From the NCBI GenBank assembly GCA_036960375.1, contig JBALVY010000003.1:124001-188000 (forward strand): a DNA stretch of 64,000 nucleotides, written 5' to 3'. The stretch comes from CAWVSB01 sp036960375. GTDB taxonomy: Bacteria > Pseudomonadota > Gammaproteobacteria > Pseudomonadales > CAWVSB01. Shown here piece after piece: positions 42,005 through 50,830 of the stretch (the first letter of the stretch is position 1; each line of letters begins with the position of its first letter). The position numbers and the translations under genes are program-made. The notes beneath the pieces are model-generated. The model was not told the origin of the DNA. It ran no database searches and worked only from the letters and a program-made list of their open reading frames with translations.

Positions 42005-42589
42005 CTGAGTCATTCGGATACAGACCAGGCGCTGGTAAAACGGGTACAAAAAGGCGATAAACGCGCTTACGACCTGCTGGTCATAAAGTATCAGCACAAG
42101 GTTATGGGCGTTATCTCGCGTTATGTGCGCGAGCGAGCAGATATGGAAGATGTGGCCCAGGAGGCCTTTATCAAGGCTTACAGAGCCTTGCCGAATTTCC
42201 GTGGCGATAGCGCTTTTTACACCTGGCTATATCGCATTGCGATCAATACGGCTAAAAACTGGCTGGTTGCCCAAGGTAGAAGGCCACCCAGTACCGATGT
42301 GGATGTGGCCGATGCGGAGTATTTTGAGGGAGATTCTGCTCTTAAAGACATAGAAAATCCTGAAAACGCGCTTTTTGGACAAGAATTAAAGGCTGTAGTT
42401 GATGCAGCAATAAAAGAATTACCAGATGATTTACGAACTGCGGTAACTTTACGTGAATTTGATGGTCTGAGTTATGAAGAGATAGCGGAAGTGATGGGAT
42501 GCCCTGTAGGTACGGTGCGTTCAAGAATCTTCCGGGCAAGGGAGGCGATTGATAGCTGTGTTGCACCCCTGCTGGAGAATCAAACCTGA
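42005..42589 (+). CDS. rpoE: RNA polymerase sigma-E factor (AlgU/RpoE), probable CTG start
   Basis: Envelope-stress sigma factor, 194 residues. Homology begins before the first ATG (42104). Codons from 42005 read SHSDTDQALVKRVQKGDKRAYDLLVIKYQHKV after the first, which is the usual RpoE N-terminus (region 1/2.1). Between the in-frame stop TGA at 41990 and 42104 there is no ATG, GTG or TTG. CTG at 42005 lies 7 bases behind GAGGGAG, so it is the likely start. DMEDVAQEAFIKAYRALPNF is region 2, and LSYEEIAEVMGCPVGTVRSRIFRAREAI is region 4. It heads rpoE-rseA-rseB-rseC-mucD. Confidence 0.9.
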   Translation: MSHSDTDQALVKRVQKGDKRAYDLLVIKYQHKVMGVISRYVRERADMEDVAQEAFIKAYRALPNFRGDSAFYTWLYRIAINTAKNWLVAQGRRPPSTDVDVADAEYFEGDSALKDIENPENALFGQELKAVVDAAIKELPDDLRTAVTLREFDGLSYEEIAEVMGCPVGTVRSRIFRAREAIDSCVAPLLENQT

Positions 42590-42624
42590 TTGATCAGGTT
42601 TGGGTATTGAAATATCAATCAGGT
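42581..42624 (+). promoter_or_regulatory. Two-state hairpin across the rpoE stop and rseA ribosome binding site
   Basis: CAAACCTGAT and ATCAGGTTTG (42581-42602) form a hairpin over the rpoE stop codon. The same left arm ACCTGATTGAT (42584-42594) is also perfectly complementary, over 11 bp, to ATCAATCAGGT (42614-42624), which overlaps the AGGTGAGG ribosome site of rseA. The two pairings exclude each other. Regulation of anti-sigma translation is inferred. Confidence 0.55.
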
Positions 42625-42635
42625 GAGGTTAGAAA

Positions 42636-43268
42636 ATGACTAAACAGTTACGCGATTCCATATCGGCAATGCTGGATGGAGAGGCCAATGAAATGGACTT
42701 GGCACGAGTACTGAAGTCTGCAGCTTCTGAAGAGAACGACGAGCAAAGAGAAATTTGGCGACGATATCACTTAGTGTCATCAGTGATGCGTGGAGAGGTG
42801 GATGACACCAGCCATATAGATATATCACGTCGAGTACGTGAATCTCTGGCAGAAGAAGCGGTGATCCACAATCGTCGCTTTAGTGGTTTGCTTAAACCCT
42901 TTGCCAGTGTAGCGGTTGCTGCTACGGTCACTGTGGCTATTCTTTCTGGTACACAGCTTTATCAGGTAGCCAGTGGTGGTGGTAACGCCAACCTTCAAAT
43001 GGCTGCAGTGGAGGGCTTTAATTCCAGTGCTCCGGTTACTGCTGCTCAATTTCCCGGTTTGAGTTTGCGAACATCTACTGGTAACCAGCCTGCATATACT
43101 GGCCCTGTGAATGGTGCGGTTTATGTTGATCGTCATGTGAATGCCGATGCGCTTGCTGAAGAGCGTCTTAATGCTTACTTATATAGGCATGTTGAAAATT
43201 CAACCTTGAATAGTAGTAGCGGTTTAATGCCTTTTGCTCGCATGCCTGCTGCGGAGGAGGAGCGCTAG
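42636..43268 (+). CDS. rseA: Anti-sigma-E factor RseA/MucA
   Basis: Inner-membrane anti-sigma factor, 210 residues. The cytoplasmic sigma-binding domain LRDSISAMLDGEANEMDLARVLKS and WRRYHLVSSVMRGE is followed by one membrane helix (about 91-108, SVAVAATVTVAILSGTQLYQV). A periplasmic tail completes it and would be cut during envelope stress. AGGTGAGG precedes the ATG. It lies 46 bp after rpoE; the gap holds alternative hairpins that may set the ratio of the two proteins. Confidence 0.93.
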   Translation: MTKQLRDSISAMLDGEANEMDLARVLKSAASEENDEQREIWRRYHLVSSVMRGEVDDTSHIDISRRVRESLAEEAVIHNRRFSGLLKPFASVAVAATVTVAILSGTQLYQVASGGGNANLQMAAVEGFNSSAPVTAAQFPGLSLRTSTGNQPAYTGPVNGAVYVDRHVNADALAEERLNAYLYRHVENSTLNSSSGLMPFARMPAAEEER

Positions 43269-43271
43269 TTC

Positions 43272-44255
43272 GTGCTGCTTCGACTTCTGCTATTACCTCT
43301 CTTGCTGCTGTCTATTAGTGTAGAAGCAGCAAGTCCTCGCGAATTACTAGATCAAATGTCCCGAGCTTTTCGGGAGCAAAATTATCAGGGCTTTTTTACC
43401 TACGAATATAGTGGTGAGATGCAGTCAATGCAGATCATTCACGCGGTTCAGGATGGGGTAGAATTTGAGCGCCTGATCTATCTCAACGGAGAACCCCGGG
43501 AAGTCATTCGCCGTGGTCATGAACTGAGTTGTATTCATCCAGGCGATCAGATTTTACGTTTGGGTCATACCATATCTAGTGGTCCTTTTGCGCGAACATT
43601 TCTAGAACCCTTAAGCGACCTGGAAGATAACTACGATCTTTCTATGGGTGAGGTTAAGCGCATCGCTAATCGCTCTGCCCAGCAAATCAGGGTTCGCCCA
43701 AAAGATACCTACCGCAATGGCTTTTGGCTCTATCTGGACACCGAATCTCATTTACTGCTAAAAAGCGTGATTGTCAGCCCGGAGGGACGTCCTCTGGAGC
43801 GCTTTCAATTTGCGACTGTGGAAGTTGGCGGGTCGATATCTGAAGAGGATTTACAGCCAGGTGAGGGCGTTAGTTATCCGGCGGCTCATCAGGTGATTAG
43901 CAAAACTGATGCCTCTGAGCAAAAGGATATTCTGGGCGATTTCGATATGCATGTAGGTTGGCTGCCGCCCGGATTTACTTTGGCCGCTCGCAGCGATGAC
44001 AAACGAGATGGAGAAGCGGTTCGTCTGGCTCTTTATACGGATGGACTTGCAACTATTAGTGTCTTTGTAGAGCCCTCCGCCGAAGTCAAAGGGCAGTCGG
44101 TTGAAGGGCGCGCAAGACATGGTGCTACGGTCGTTTATACTCGGCAAATTAATGCCGGAGGCAAAGGCTGGCTGGTGACAGTGGTAGGCGAGGTTCCCTT
44201 ATTTACTGCAGCCCGGGTGGCGCGTTATGTCGAGGCAAAGAAGGCCGCAGGATGA
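43272..44255 (+). CDS. rseB: Sigma-E regulatory periplasmic protein RseB/MucB
   Basis: Periplasmic protein that protects RseA from proteolysis and senses mislocalised lipoproteins or LPS. 327 residues. GTG start; the signal peptide LLRLLLLPLLLLSISVEA is followed by the lipid-binding domain (MSRAFREQNYQGFFTYEYSGEMQSM) and the C-terminal domain with LGDFDMHVGWLPPGFTLAARS. It follows rseA by 3 bp and overlaps rseC by 4 bp, so it is translated from the same message. Confidence 0.92.
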   Translation: MLLRLLLLPLLLLSISVEAASPRELLDQMSRAFREQNYQGFFTYEYSGEMQSMQIIHAVQDGVEFERLIYLNGEPREVIRRGHELSCIHPGDQILRLGHTISSGPFARTFLEPLSDLEDNYDLSMGEVKRIANRSAQQIRVRPKDTYRNGFWLYLDTESHLLLKSVIVSPEGRPLERFQFATVEVGGSISEEDLQPGEGVSYPAAHQVISKTDASEQKDILGDFDMHVGWLPPGFTLAARSDDKRDGEAVRLALYTDGLATISVFVEPSAEVKGQSVEGRARHGATVVYTRQINAGGKGWLVTVVGEVPLFTAARVARYVEAKKAAG

Positions 44256-44713
44256 ACGAATTTGGTAAGGTAGTGGCGCTCGATACGGCTAGTTTGTGGG
44301 TCGAGACTTCACGACAAACAGCCTGTGGTAGCTGTAGTGCTAAAGAAGGCTGCGGAAACTCGCTTATGGAGCGACTGTTTCCTGATCGTGAGCATTTTGT
44401 TCGGGTCTTATGTGATGAAAAAGCACTGGATTCTGTCTCTGTTGGTGATCGCGTAGAAATATGCGTACCTGACGGTTTGGTATTGCAGGCATCCTTGATT
44501 CTCTATTTTATTCCTCTGGCAGGTCTTTTATTTGGCGCTATATTAGGCCAACAAGCAGCCACTGGAGATTTATTTTCGATACTCGGAGCCATCATAGGTC
44601 TGGCGTTCGGAATAGGGCTGGTTCGACTTCATGCGTGGAAAGTGCGCAATGATCCAGCTGTTCAACCTAGCCTGGTATCAGCATCCCATGCTGATCCCAT
44701 ACAGGTTTTCTAG
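44252..44713 (+). CDS. rseC: SoxR-reducing/sigma-E regulator RseC/MucC
   Basis: 153-residue inner-membrane protein. The N-terminal part has the cysteine cluster ACGSCSAKEGCGNS typical of RseC. Two membrane helices follow (about 76-98 and 106-127). RseC proteins act in SoxR reduction and in sigma-E control; the exact role in this lineage is not known. ATGA overlap with rseB. Confidence 0.9.
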   Translation: MNEFGKVVALDTASLWVETSRQTACGSCSAKEGCGNSLMERLFPDREHFVRVLCDEKALDSVSVGDRVEICVPDGLVLQASLILYFIPLAGLLFGAILGQQAATGDLFSILGAIIGLAFGIGLVRLHAWKVRNDPAVQPSLVSASHADPIQVF

Positions 44714-44744
44714 TTTTTAATTCTTAATACGAAATGAGGTAACT

Positions 44745-46145
44745 ATGCTACAGCGCTTGTTGATTCCGTTGTTGACGGTTTTTTTTGCTTTTAATGTTCA
44801 TGCCGTGTCATTCGGCCTGCCCGATTTTACGGAAATTGCGGAAAAACAGTCGCCCGCAGTGGTAAAGATCACCACGGTAACTCATGCCAAGGCCAGCGCT
44901 GGCGATCCTCGCAATCAATACGGCGTGCCGCCAGAAGAAATGCCGGAGATTTTCCGCCATTTCTTCGAGCGTCGCGGCCAGCCTCAGTCTCGAGAGTCAC
45001 AGTCTCTCGGTTCAGGCTTTATTATTTCCGATGATGGTTATGTATTGACCAATCATCACGTGATTGATGGAGCGGATGAAATATTGGTTCGTTTGATCGA
45101 CCGCCGAGAATTTGAAGCAACGGTTGTGGGCTCTGATGAGCGATCTGATCTGGCATTGTTGAAACTTGACGCAAAGGATTTACCCTTCGTCACATTGGCT
45201 GAAGATCTGGATCTAAAGGTCGGCGAATGGGTGCTGGCTATCGGCTCACCATTTGGTCTGGATTATTCTGTTTCTGCTGGTATTATCAGCGCTATTGGTC
45301 GTAGTATTCCGGATCAGCGCAAGGGTAATTATGTGCCGTTTATTCAGACCGATGTGGCGATAAACCCTGGTAATTCGGGTGGCCCATTATTTAATCTCGA
45401 TGGTGAAGTGGTGGGGATTAACTCGCAAATATACTCTCCCAGCGGTGGCTCAGTCGGTCTTTCTTTCGCCATTCCTATCGATTTGGCCCAATCTGTGGTG
45501 GCGCAGTTAAAAGAATCAGGCAAGGTCGCTCGCGGCTGGCTTGGGGTTGGTATACAAGACGTTGATCGTGATTTAGCCGAGTCGTTTGGTTTGGATAAAC
45601 CTACCGGTGCGCTGGTTTCCTTTGTTGAAGAAGATTCTCCCGGTGACATAGGTGGTTTGCGTCCAGGCGATGTGATCACCCGTTTCGATTCAAAGGCTAT
45701 TGAGACTTCAGGTGATTTACCCCAGGTAGTAGGCGTTATCGCACCGGGAACAGAAGTTCCTGTTGAACTGATGCGTGAGGGCAAGCTGCAAAGACTGCAA
45801 ATTACTGTAGGTAGTCTGGATGAAGAAGAGACAGTCGCGCAGGGAGAAGCCGCTGAAGATGAAGCCGGTAGGCTCGGTCTGACGGTAAGAGATATCGATG
45901 ATACGATGGCGGAGCGTCTGGGTCAGGCTGAGGGAGTTGTCGTGATGGGTGTAGAACCCGGTAGTGCGGCGGCGATGGCCAGAATCCGTCGTGGCGATGT
46001 TATTACGCTAATTGGAGGAGAAAATATCGATTCAGTCTCTACCTTCCAGAAAGTCGTGAAGGGCCTGCCGAAGGGCCGTACAGTGCCAATGCGCATTGTT
46101 AGACAGGGTCGGGCCGGTTTTATTGCTATTCATGTGCCTAAATAG
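44745..46145 (+). CDS. mucD: Periplasmic serine endoprotease MucD/DegP-like
   Basis: HtrA-family protease/chaperone, 466 residues. The signal peptide ends near FNVHA. The catalytic triad is His105 (TNHHVID), Asp135 (SDLALLKL) and Ser211 (NPGNSGGPLF). Two PDZ domains follow, about 260-350 (ARGWLGVGIQDV) and 375-465 (GVEPGSAAAMARIRRGD). It is last in the rpoE-rseABC-mucD group and degrades misfolded envelope proteins. Confidence 0.95.
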   Translation: MLQRLLIPLLTVFFAFNVHAVSFGLPDFTEIAEKQSPAVVKITTVTHAKASAGDPRNQYGVPPEEMPEIFRHFFERRGQPQSRESQSLGSGFIISDDGYVLTNHHVIDGADEILVRLIDRREFEATVVGSDERSDLALLKLDAKDLPFVTLAEDLDLKVGEWVLAIGSPFGLDYSVSAGIISAIGRSIPDQRKGNYVPFIQTDVAINPGNSGGPLFNLDGEVVGINSQIYSPSGGSVGLSFAIPIDLAQSVVAQLKESGKVARGWLGVGIQDVDRDLAESFGLDKPTGALVSFVEEDSPGDIGGLRPGDVITRFDSKAIETSGDLPQVVGVIAPGTEVPVELMREGKLQRLQITVGSLDEEETVAQGEAAEDEAGRLGLTVRDIDDTMAERLGQAEGVVVMGVEPGSAAAMARIRRGDVITLIGGENIDSVSTFQKVVKGLPKGRTVPMRIVRQGRAGFIAIHVPK

Positions 46146-46245
46146 GGCTATTTGATAGCTAGTTCGGGGTCAAATCAGGTAAAATGCGCCCTTTTTTGAC
46201 CTCGGCCACTCCAATTGTGGCTGGCGGACTACAGGTATCCCGCAC

Positions 46246-48045
46246 GTGAGTGAACTGTCCCATATTCGTAATTTTTCTATTATCGCCCATATTGATCACG
46301 GTAAGTCGACTTTGGCTGATCGTTTTATTCAGATGTGTGGTGGCCTTACCGAGCGTGAGATGGCTTCTCAGGTTCTGGACTCCATGGATATCGAGCGTGA
46401 GCGCGGTATCACTATCAAGGCGCAAAGTGTCACCCTGAAGTATCAGGCCCGTGACGGCGTGACTTACGACTTCAATTTCATCGATACCCCAGGCCATGTG
46501 GATTTCTCCTACGAGGTGTCCAGGTCTTTGGCTGCGTGTGAAGGCGCCTTATTGGTGGTCGATGCAGCTCAGGGCGTTGAGGCTCAGTCGGTGGCTAATT
46601 GCTATACCGCTATTGAGCAAGGCCTGGAGGTCATTCCAGTGCTAAATAAGATAGACCTGCCTCAGGTCGAGCCCGAGCGGGTGTGTCAGGAAATTGAAGA
46701 AATTATTGGTATCGATGCCACTGATGCCTGCCGAGTGAGCGCCAAATCCGGTCTTGGTGTCGACGAGTTACTTGAAGTTATAGTTGCGCAGGTGCCGCCG
46801 CCAGTCGGTGACCCTAATGCGCCGCTACAGGCGCTGATTATTGATTCCTGGTTTGACAATTATCTGGGTGTGGTGTCTTTGGTTAAGGTGGTGAATGGTA
46901 CCCTTAAGAAGAAAGACAAAATTATCACCAAGTCCATCGGGCGCACGCAGTTGGTTGATTCTGTTGGTGTTTTTACCCCTAAGAGGCTCGAAAGAGCGTC
47001 AATTTCGGCCGGCGAAGTAGGCTTTGTTGTTGCGGGTGTTAAAGATATTCATGGCGCTCCGGTAGGGGATACCTTAACCCACGTTGCAACGCCCGACGTC
47101 GATGCTTTACCCGGTTTTCAAATGGTTCAGCCGAAAGTTTACGCCGGCATGTTTACTGTCGATTCGGATGACTATGAGGATTTCCGCGAGGCGTTGGCCA
47201 AGCTCACTCTCAATGATGCATCACTCTTTTACGAACCAGAAGTATCTGAGGCGCTCGGTTTTGGTTTTCGGATAGGTTTCCTGGGCATGCTGCACATGGA
47301 GATTATCCAGGAGCGTCTGGAAAGAGAATACAATCTTGATCTGATAACGACAGCGCCCACCGTTATTTACGAAGTCGTGTTGAACAATGGCGAGGTTGTT
47401 AAGGTTGATAATCCGTCCAACATGCCCGATCCCGGTACCATGTCTGAAATTCGTGAACCCATCGTGCAGTGCAATATTCTGGTGCCGCAGGACTATCTGG
47501 GTAATGTGATAACGCTGTGTGTTGAAAAACGGGGTGTGCAAAAGGACATGCAATTTATTGGTAACCAGGTGTCTGTTGTCTGGGAATTACCGATGAGTGA
47601 AGTCGTTCTGGATTTCTTTGATCGCCTTAAGTCTGTTTCTCGTGGTTTTGCGTCGCTGGATTACAGTTTTGTGCGTTTTGAACCGGCTAACCTTGTGAAG
47701 CTTGACGTACTGATTAACGGTGAGCGAGTGGATGCACTGTCTATTATTGTTCACCGCGACCGATCACTGTCGCGCGGTCGCGCGCTCACAGAGAAGATGA
47801 AAGAGCTTATTCAGCGGCAGATGTTCGATGTGGCTATTCAGGCCGCCATTGGCGGACAAATTGTGGCGCGTCAATCTGTGAAGGCACTACGTAAAAACGT
47901 CACGGCGAAGTGTTATGGTGGTGATGTTAGTCGTAAGCGCAAACTGCTGGAAAAACAGAAGGCAGGTAAAAAGCGTATGAAGCAGGTTGGTCGGGTAGAA
48001 ATCCCGCAGTCTGCATTTTTAGCGGTTCTTAAAATAGACGACTAA
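46246..48045 (+). CDS. lepA: Elongation factor 4 (LepA)
   Basis: Ribosome-back-translocating GTPase, 599 residues. HIDHGKSTLADR is G1, ERERGITIKAQ is G2, DTPGHVDF is G3, and NKIDLP is G4. The C-terminal LepA-specific domain ends GRVEIPQSAFLAVLKID. GTG start. It is followed by lepB after 19 bp, the usual pairing. Confidence 0.97.
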   Translation: MSELSHIRNFSIIAHIDHGKSTLADRFIQMCGGLTEREMASQVLDSMDIERERGITIKAQSVTLKYQARDGVTYDFNFIDTPGHVDFSYEVSRSLAACEGALLVVDAAQGVEAQSVANCYTAIEQGLEVIPVLNKIDLPQVEPERVCQEIEEIIGIDATDACRVSAKSGLGVDELLEVIVAQVPPPVGDPNAPLQALIIDSWFDNYLGVVSLVKVVNGTLKKKDKIITKSIGRTQLVDSVGVFTPKRLERASISAGEVGFVVAGVKDIHGAPVGDTLTHVATPDVDALPGFQMVQPKVYAGMFTVDSDDYEDFREALAKLTLNDASLFYEPEVSEALGFGFRIGFLGMLHMEIIQERLEREYNLDLITTAPTVIYEVVLNNGEVVKVDNPSNMPDPGTMSEIREPIVQCNILVPQDYLGNVITLCVEKRGVQKDMQFIGNQVSVVWELPMSEVVLDFFDRLKSVSRGFASLDYSFVRFEPANLVKLDVLINGERVDALSIIVHRDRSLSRGRALTEKMKELIQRQMFDVAIQAAIGGQIVARQSVKALRKNVTAKCYGGDVSRKRKLLEKQKAGKKRMKQVGRVEIPQSAFLAVLKIDD

Positions 48046-48064
48046 TAATAAAGAGGTTTTAGAA

Positions 48065-48811
48065 ATGGATATCGATTTTGCCCTGGTTCTGGTTATTCTG
48101 GTAGGGCTGTGTTTTGTGATTTGGTTAGCCGATGTGCTGTTTTTGCGAAAGCGTCGTCTGGGGGAACCAGGCATTGTCGTGGAATACGCCAATTCATTTT
48201 TACCTGTGCTGGCCATCGTGCTGGTATTGCGCTCTTTTTTGATCGAGCCTTTTCAAATACCCTCTTCGTCAATGGTGCCAACCCTGCAGGTAGGTGATTT
48301 CATTTTGGTAAATAAATTCTCCTATGGACTTCGACTGCCTGTTGTGGGGACGACAATTGTACCTATTGGTGAGCCTCAGCGCGGCGATGTTATGGTGTTT
48401 TATCCGCCACACAAACCCATGTATTACATCAAGCGTGTAATCGGGCTACCGGGTGATAAAATCGATGTGGTAGACAAAGTGTTATACATTAATGGTGAGC
48501 GGGCAGACCAGACCTTACTGGCAACTTTGCCAGTTCGTAACCCGGAATATCAATTGTTTGAGGAAAACCTGGCCGGTGTTGAACACCTGGCCCATAAGGG
48601 AATGTATCCTACCCGTATAGATAATCTGTCAGTCGAAGTGAAACCCGGACATTACTTTATGATGGGTGATAATCGAGATAACAGCAGCGATAGTCGAATC
48701 TGGGGGCAGGTACCCGAGGAAAATATTGTCGGCAAAGCCTTTGCTATCTGGATGCACTGGGAGAATTTTTTCAGCATTCCCTCATTCGATAGACTTGGCT
48801 CAATCCAATGA
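48065..48811 (+). CDS. lepB: Signal peptidase I
   Basis: Inner-membrane protease that removes signal peptides, 248 residues. Two N-terminal membrane helices (about 4-25 and 40-60) are followed by PSSSMVPTLQVGDFILVNKFSYGLRLP with the catalytic Ser, MYYIKRVIGLPGD with the catalytic Lys, and GHYFMMGDNRDNSSDSRIWG (box D/E). AAAGAGGTTT precedes the ATG. Confidence 0.96.
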   Translation: MDIDFALVLVILVGLCFVIWLADVLFLRKRRLGEPGIVVEYANSFLPVLAIVLVLRSFLIEPFQIPSSSMVPTLQVGDFILVNKFSYGLRLPVVGTTIVPIGEPQRGDVMVFYPPHKPMYYIKRVIGLPGDKIDVVDKVLYINGERADQTLLATLPVRNPEYQLFEENLAGVEHLAHKGMYPTRIDNLSVEVKPGHYFMMGDNRDNSSDSRIWGQVPEENIVGKAFAIWMHWENFFSIPSFDRLGSIQ

Positions 48812-48863
48812 TTAAGTCTATGCTGCATATAGAGATATAGGATAACAATAAAGGAGTTATGTT

Positions 48864-49241
48864 ATGAATCTGGCACAAAGACAAAGTGGATTAACACTTT
48901 ATGGCGCTATTTTCGTCATGATGACGATGCTTTTTCTAGGCCGGGCTGCGGTGATTATGGGACCAATTTATCTTGAGCGCATGTCTATAGAGAGCATTGT
49001 TAACGATGTGGCAGAAGAAGCCCGGGGAGATGGTCTTAGCCGACGCATGATGCAGGAGAGGCTGGCTAAAAAAATCAAAATATCGAATATTCATTCGCTT
49101 AATTCTAAAAGTATTAAGATTAAAGATGAAGATGATTTTTACGAGATAACGGCCAGGTACGAGGTACGTGAAGAATTCATGTTTAATATCGATATCGTGA
49201 TGAAATTTGTTATACCCACAGTCAAAATTATAAAGACCTGA
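48864..49241 (+). CDS. DUF4845 membrane protein
   Basis: 125 residues. Starts RQSGLTLYGAIFVMMTMLFLGRAAVIMGPIYLE, one membrane helix near 11-33 preceded by a pilin-like QSGLT segment, then a small periplasmic domain. DUF4845 proteins are regularly found between lepB and rnc in Pseudomonas-like genomes; no function is known. A perfect AAGGAG lies 7 bases before the ATG. Base composition is more AT-rich than its neighbours. Confidence 0.85.
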   Translation: MNLAQRQSGLTLYGAIFVMMTMLFLGRAAVIMGPIYLERMSIESIVNDVAEEARGDGLSRRMMQERLAKKIKISNIHSLNSKSIKIKDEDDFYEITARYEVREEFMFNIDIVMKFVIPTVKIIKT

Positions 49242-49245
49242 TTCT

Positions 49246-49929
49246 GTGGCTATAGATGCGATAAATCTTTCTGCCAATTTACGTTATGTCATTAGCGACA
49301 TAAGTCTGTTTCAGCAAGCATTGACGCACCGTTCTTTTGGCAGCGATAACAACGAAAGACTTGAGTTTCTGGGCGACAGCTTGGTAAATTTCTTTATTGC
49401 CGAATTTTTGTGTCAGAAGTTTCCCGAAGCGCCGGAAGGCCAGCTTACACAGCAGCGAGCCAATTTGGTTAATGGCGTCAGCCTCGCTGCAATAGCGCGA
49501 GAACTCGAGCTGGGGGCGTTTATCCGTCTTGGTGCCGGGGAGCTGAAAAGCGGCGGCAGCGAGCGGGATTCCATTCTTGCTGATTCAGTCGAAGCTTTAA
49601 TCGCTGCAATCTATCTCGATAGCGATATGGACACAGTCCGAAACGTGGTTCATTCATGGTATGAAGTTCGCTTTGAACAGCTATCCATGGGTAAAACCGC
49701 CAAGGATGCCAAGACCCGATTGCAAGAATATTTACAGGCCCGCCGCCTGCCATTACCGGTATACGAAGTGCCGATTATTCATGGCCAGCAGCATCAGCAA
49801 TTATTCACAGTAGAATGTTATATCAAGCCATTGAAAAACCCGACTGTCGGCGAAGCCGGTAGTCGTAAACAGGCTGAGCAGATAGCGGCAATTGCCGCAT
49901 TGCAAGCCCTTGGAGAGACTGTTGACTGA
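49246..49929 (+). CDS. rnc: Ribonuclease III
   Basis: Double-stranded-RNA endonuclease, 227 residues. GTG start 4 bp after the DUF4845 gene. NNERLEFLGDSLVNFFIAE is the RNase III signature with catalytic Glu and Asp. DSVEALIAAIYLDSD is the second metal-binding block. The C-terminal dsRNA-binding domain starts at about KTRLQEYLQARRLPLPVYEV. Its stop overlaps the TTG start of era. Confidence 0.96.
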   Translation: MAIDAINLSANLRYVISDISLFQQALTHRSFGSDNNERLEFLGDSLVNFFIAEFLCQKFPEAPEGQLTQQRANLVNGVSLAAIARELELGAFIRLGAGELKSGGSERDSILADSVEALIAAIYLDSDMDTVRNVVHSWYEVRFEQLSMGKTAKDAKTRLQEYLQARRLPLPVYEVPIIHGQQHQQLFTVECYIKPLKNPTVGEAGSRKQAEQIAAIAALQALGETVD

Positions 49930-50824
49930 AAACGCTATTAACCGTTGTGGTTTTGTCGCCATTGTCGGTCGCCCCAATGTGGGTAAATCTACCTTGCTGA
50001 ATTATTTGCTGGGTCAGAAATTGAGTATTACTTCACGTAAGCCACAGACGACTCGACATCGTATTCTGGGAATTAAGACGGAAGGCGAGACGCAAACTAT
50101 CTACGTCGATACCCCCGGCATTCACAAACTGGACGATAAGGCGATTAATCGCTATATGAATCGTGCAGCGATAGGCGCGGTGCGGGATGTAGATTTAGTT
50201 ATCTTTGTCACTGAGCGTACCCGTTGGACCGATGAAGATGATCTGGTGCTGGCTGAGCTGAAAAAGGCCGGCCATCCGGTTGTTGCAGTGGTGAATAAAG
50301 TTGATCAAGTGAGTGACAAGGGAAAATTACTACCTGCAATAGAGCTGCTTAGGGAAAAATTCGATTTTGATGAAATTGTTCCTCTCTCAGCGCTGCATGG
50401 GCGTAATTTGGACACGCTTGAAGAAATTATCGCGCGATACCTACCCGAAGGTAGCCACTTCTATCCCGATGATCAGATAACGGATAAAAGCCAACGTTTC
50501 CTGGCTTCTGAGCTGGTTCGCGAGCAAATTATTCGACAGTTGGGCGATGAAGTGCCCTATGCCATTGCCGTAGAGATCGAGAAATTCAAGCAAGAAGGCA
50601 AAATACTCCATATCCATGCTTTGATTCTGGTGGAGAGAGATGGTCAAAAGGCGATAGTGATAGGCAAAGGTGGAGAGAGACTAAAGCGTATCGGCGAGCG
50701 TTCGCGGCTTGATATGCAGAATCTGTTTGACTCCAAAATTATGCTTAATTTGTGGGTTAAGGTGCGCCGTGGCTGGTCTGATGATGAGCGAGCTCTGAAA
50801 AGCCTGGGTTACCTGGACGAATAA
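49922..50824 (+). CDS. era: GTPase Era
   Basis: Ribosome-assembly GTPase that binds 16S rRNA, 300 residues. GRPNVGKSTLLN is G1, DTPGIH is G3, NKVDQV is G4. The C-terminal KH domain contains AIVIGKGGERLKRIGERSR. TTG at 49922 is the probable start (TTENAINRCG), 5 bases after GGAGAG and overlapping the rnc stop by 8 bp. Confidence 0.96.
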   Translation: MTENAINRCGFVAIVGRPNVGKSTLLNYLLGQKLSITSRKPQTTRHRILGIKTEGETQTIYVDTPGIHKLDDKAINRYMNRAAIGAVRDVDLVIFVTERTRWTDEDDLVLAELKKAGHPVVAVVNKVDQVSDKGKLLPAIELLREKFDFDEIVPLSALHGRNLDTLEEIIARYLPEGSHFYPDDQITDKSQRFLASELVREQIIRQLGDEVPYAIAVEIEKFKQEGKILHIHALILVERDGQKAIVIGKGGERLKRIGERSRLDMQNLFDSKIMLNLWVKVRRGWSDDERALKSLGYLDE

Positions 50825-50830
50825 TTATCG

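Noticed and set aside
46168..46201. GGTCAAA/TTTGACC inverted repeat upstream of lepA as an operator
   Set aside because: Arms are only 7 bp with a 20-nt loop, and the match can arise by chance.
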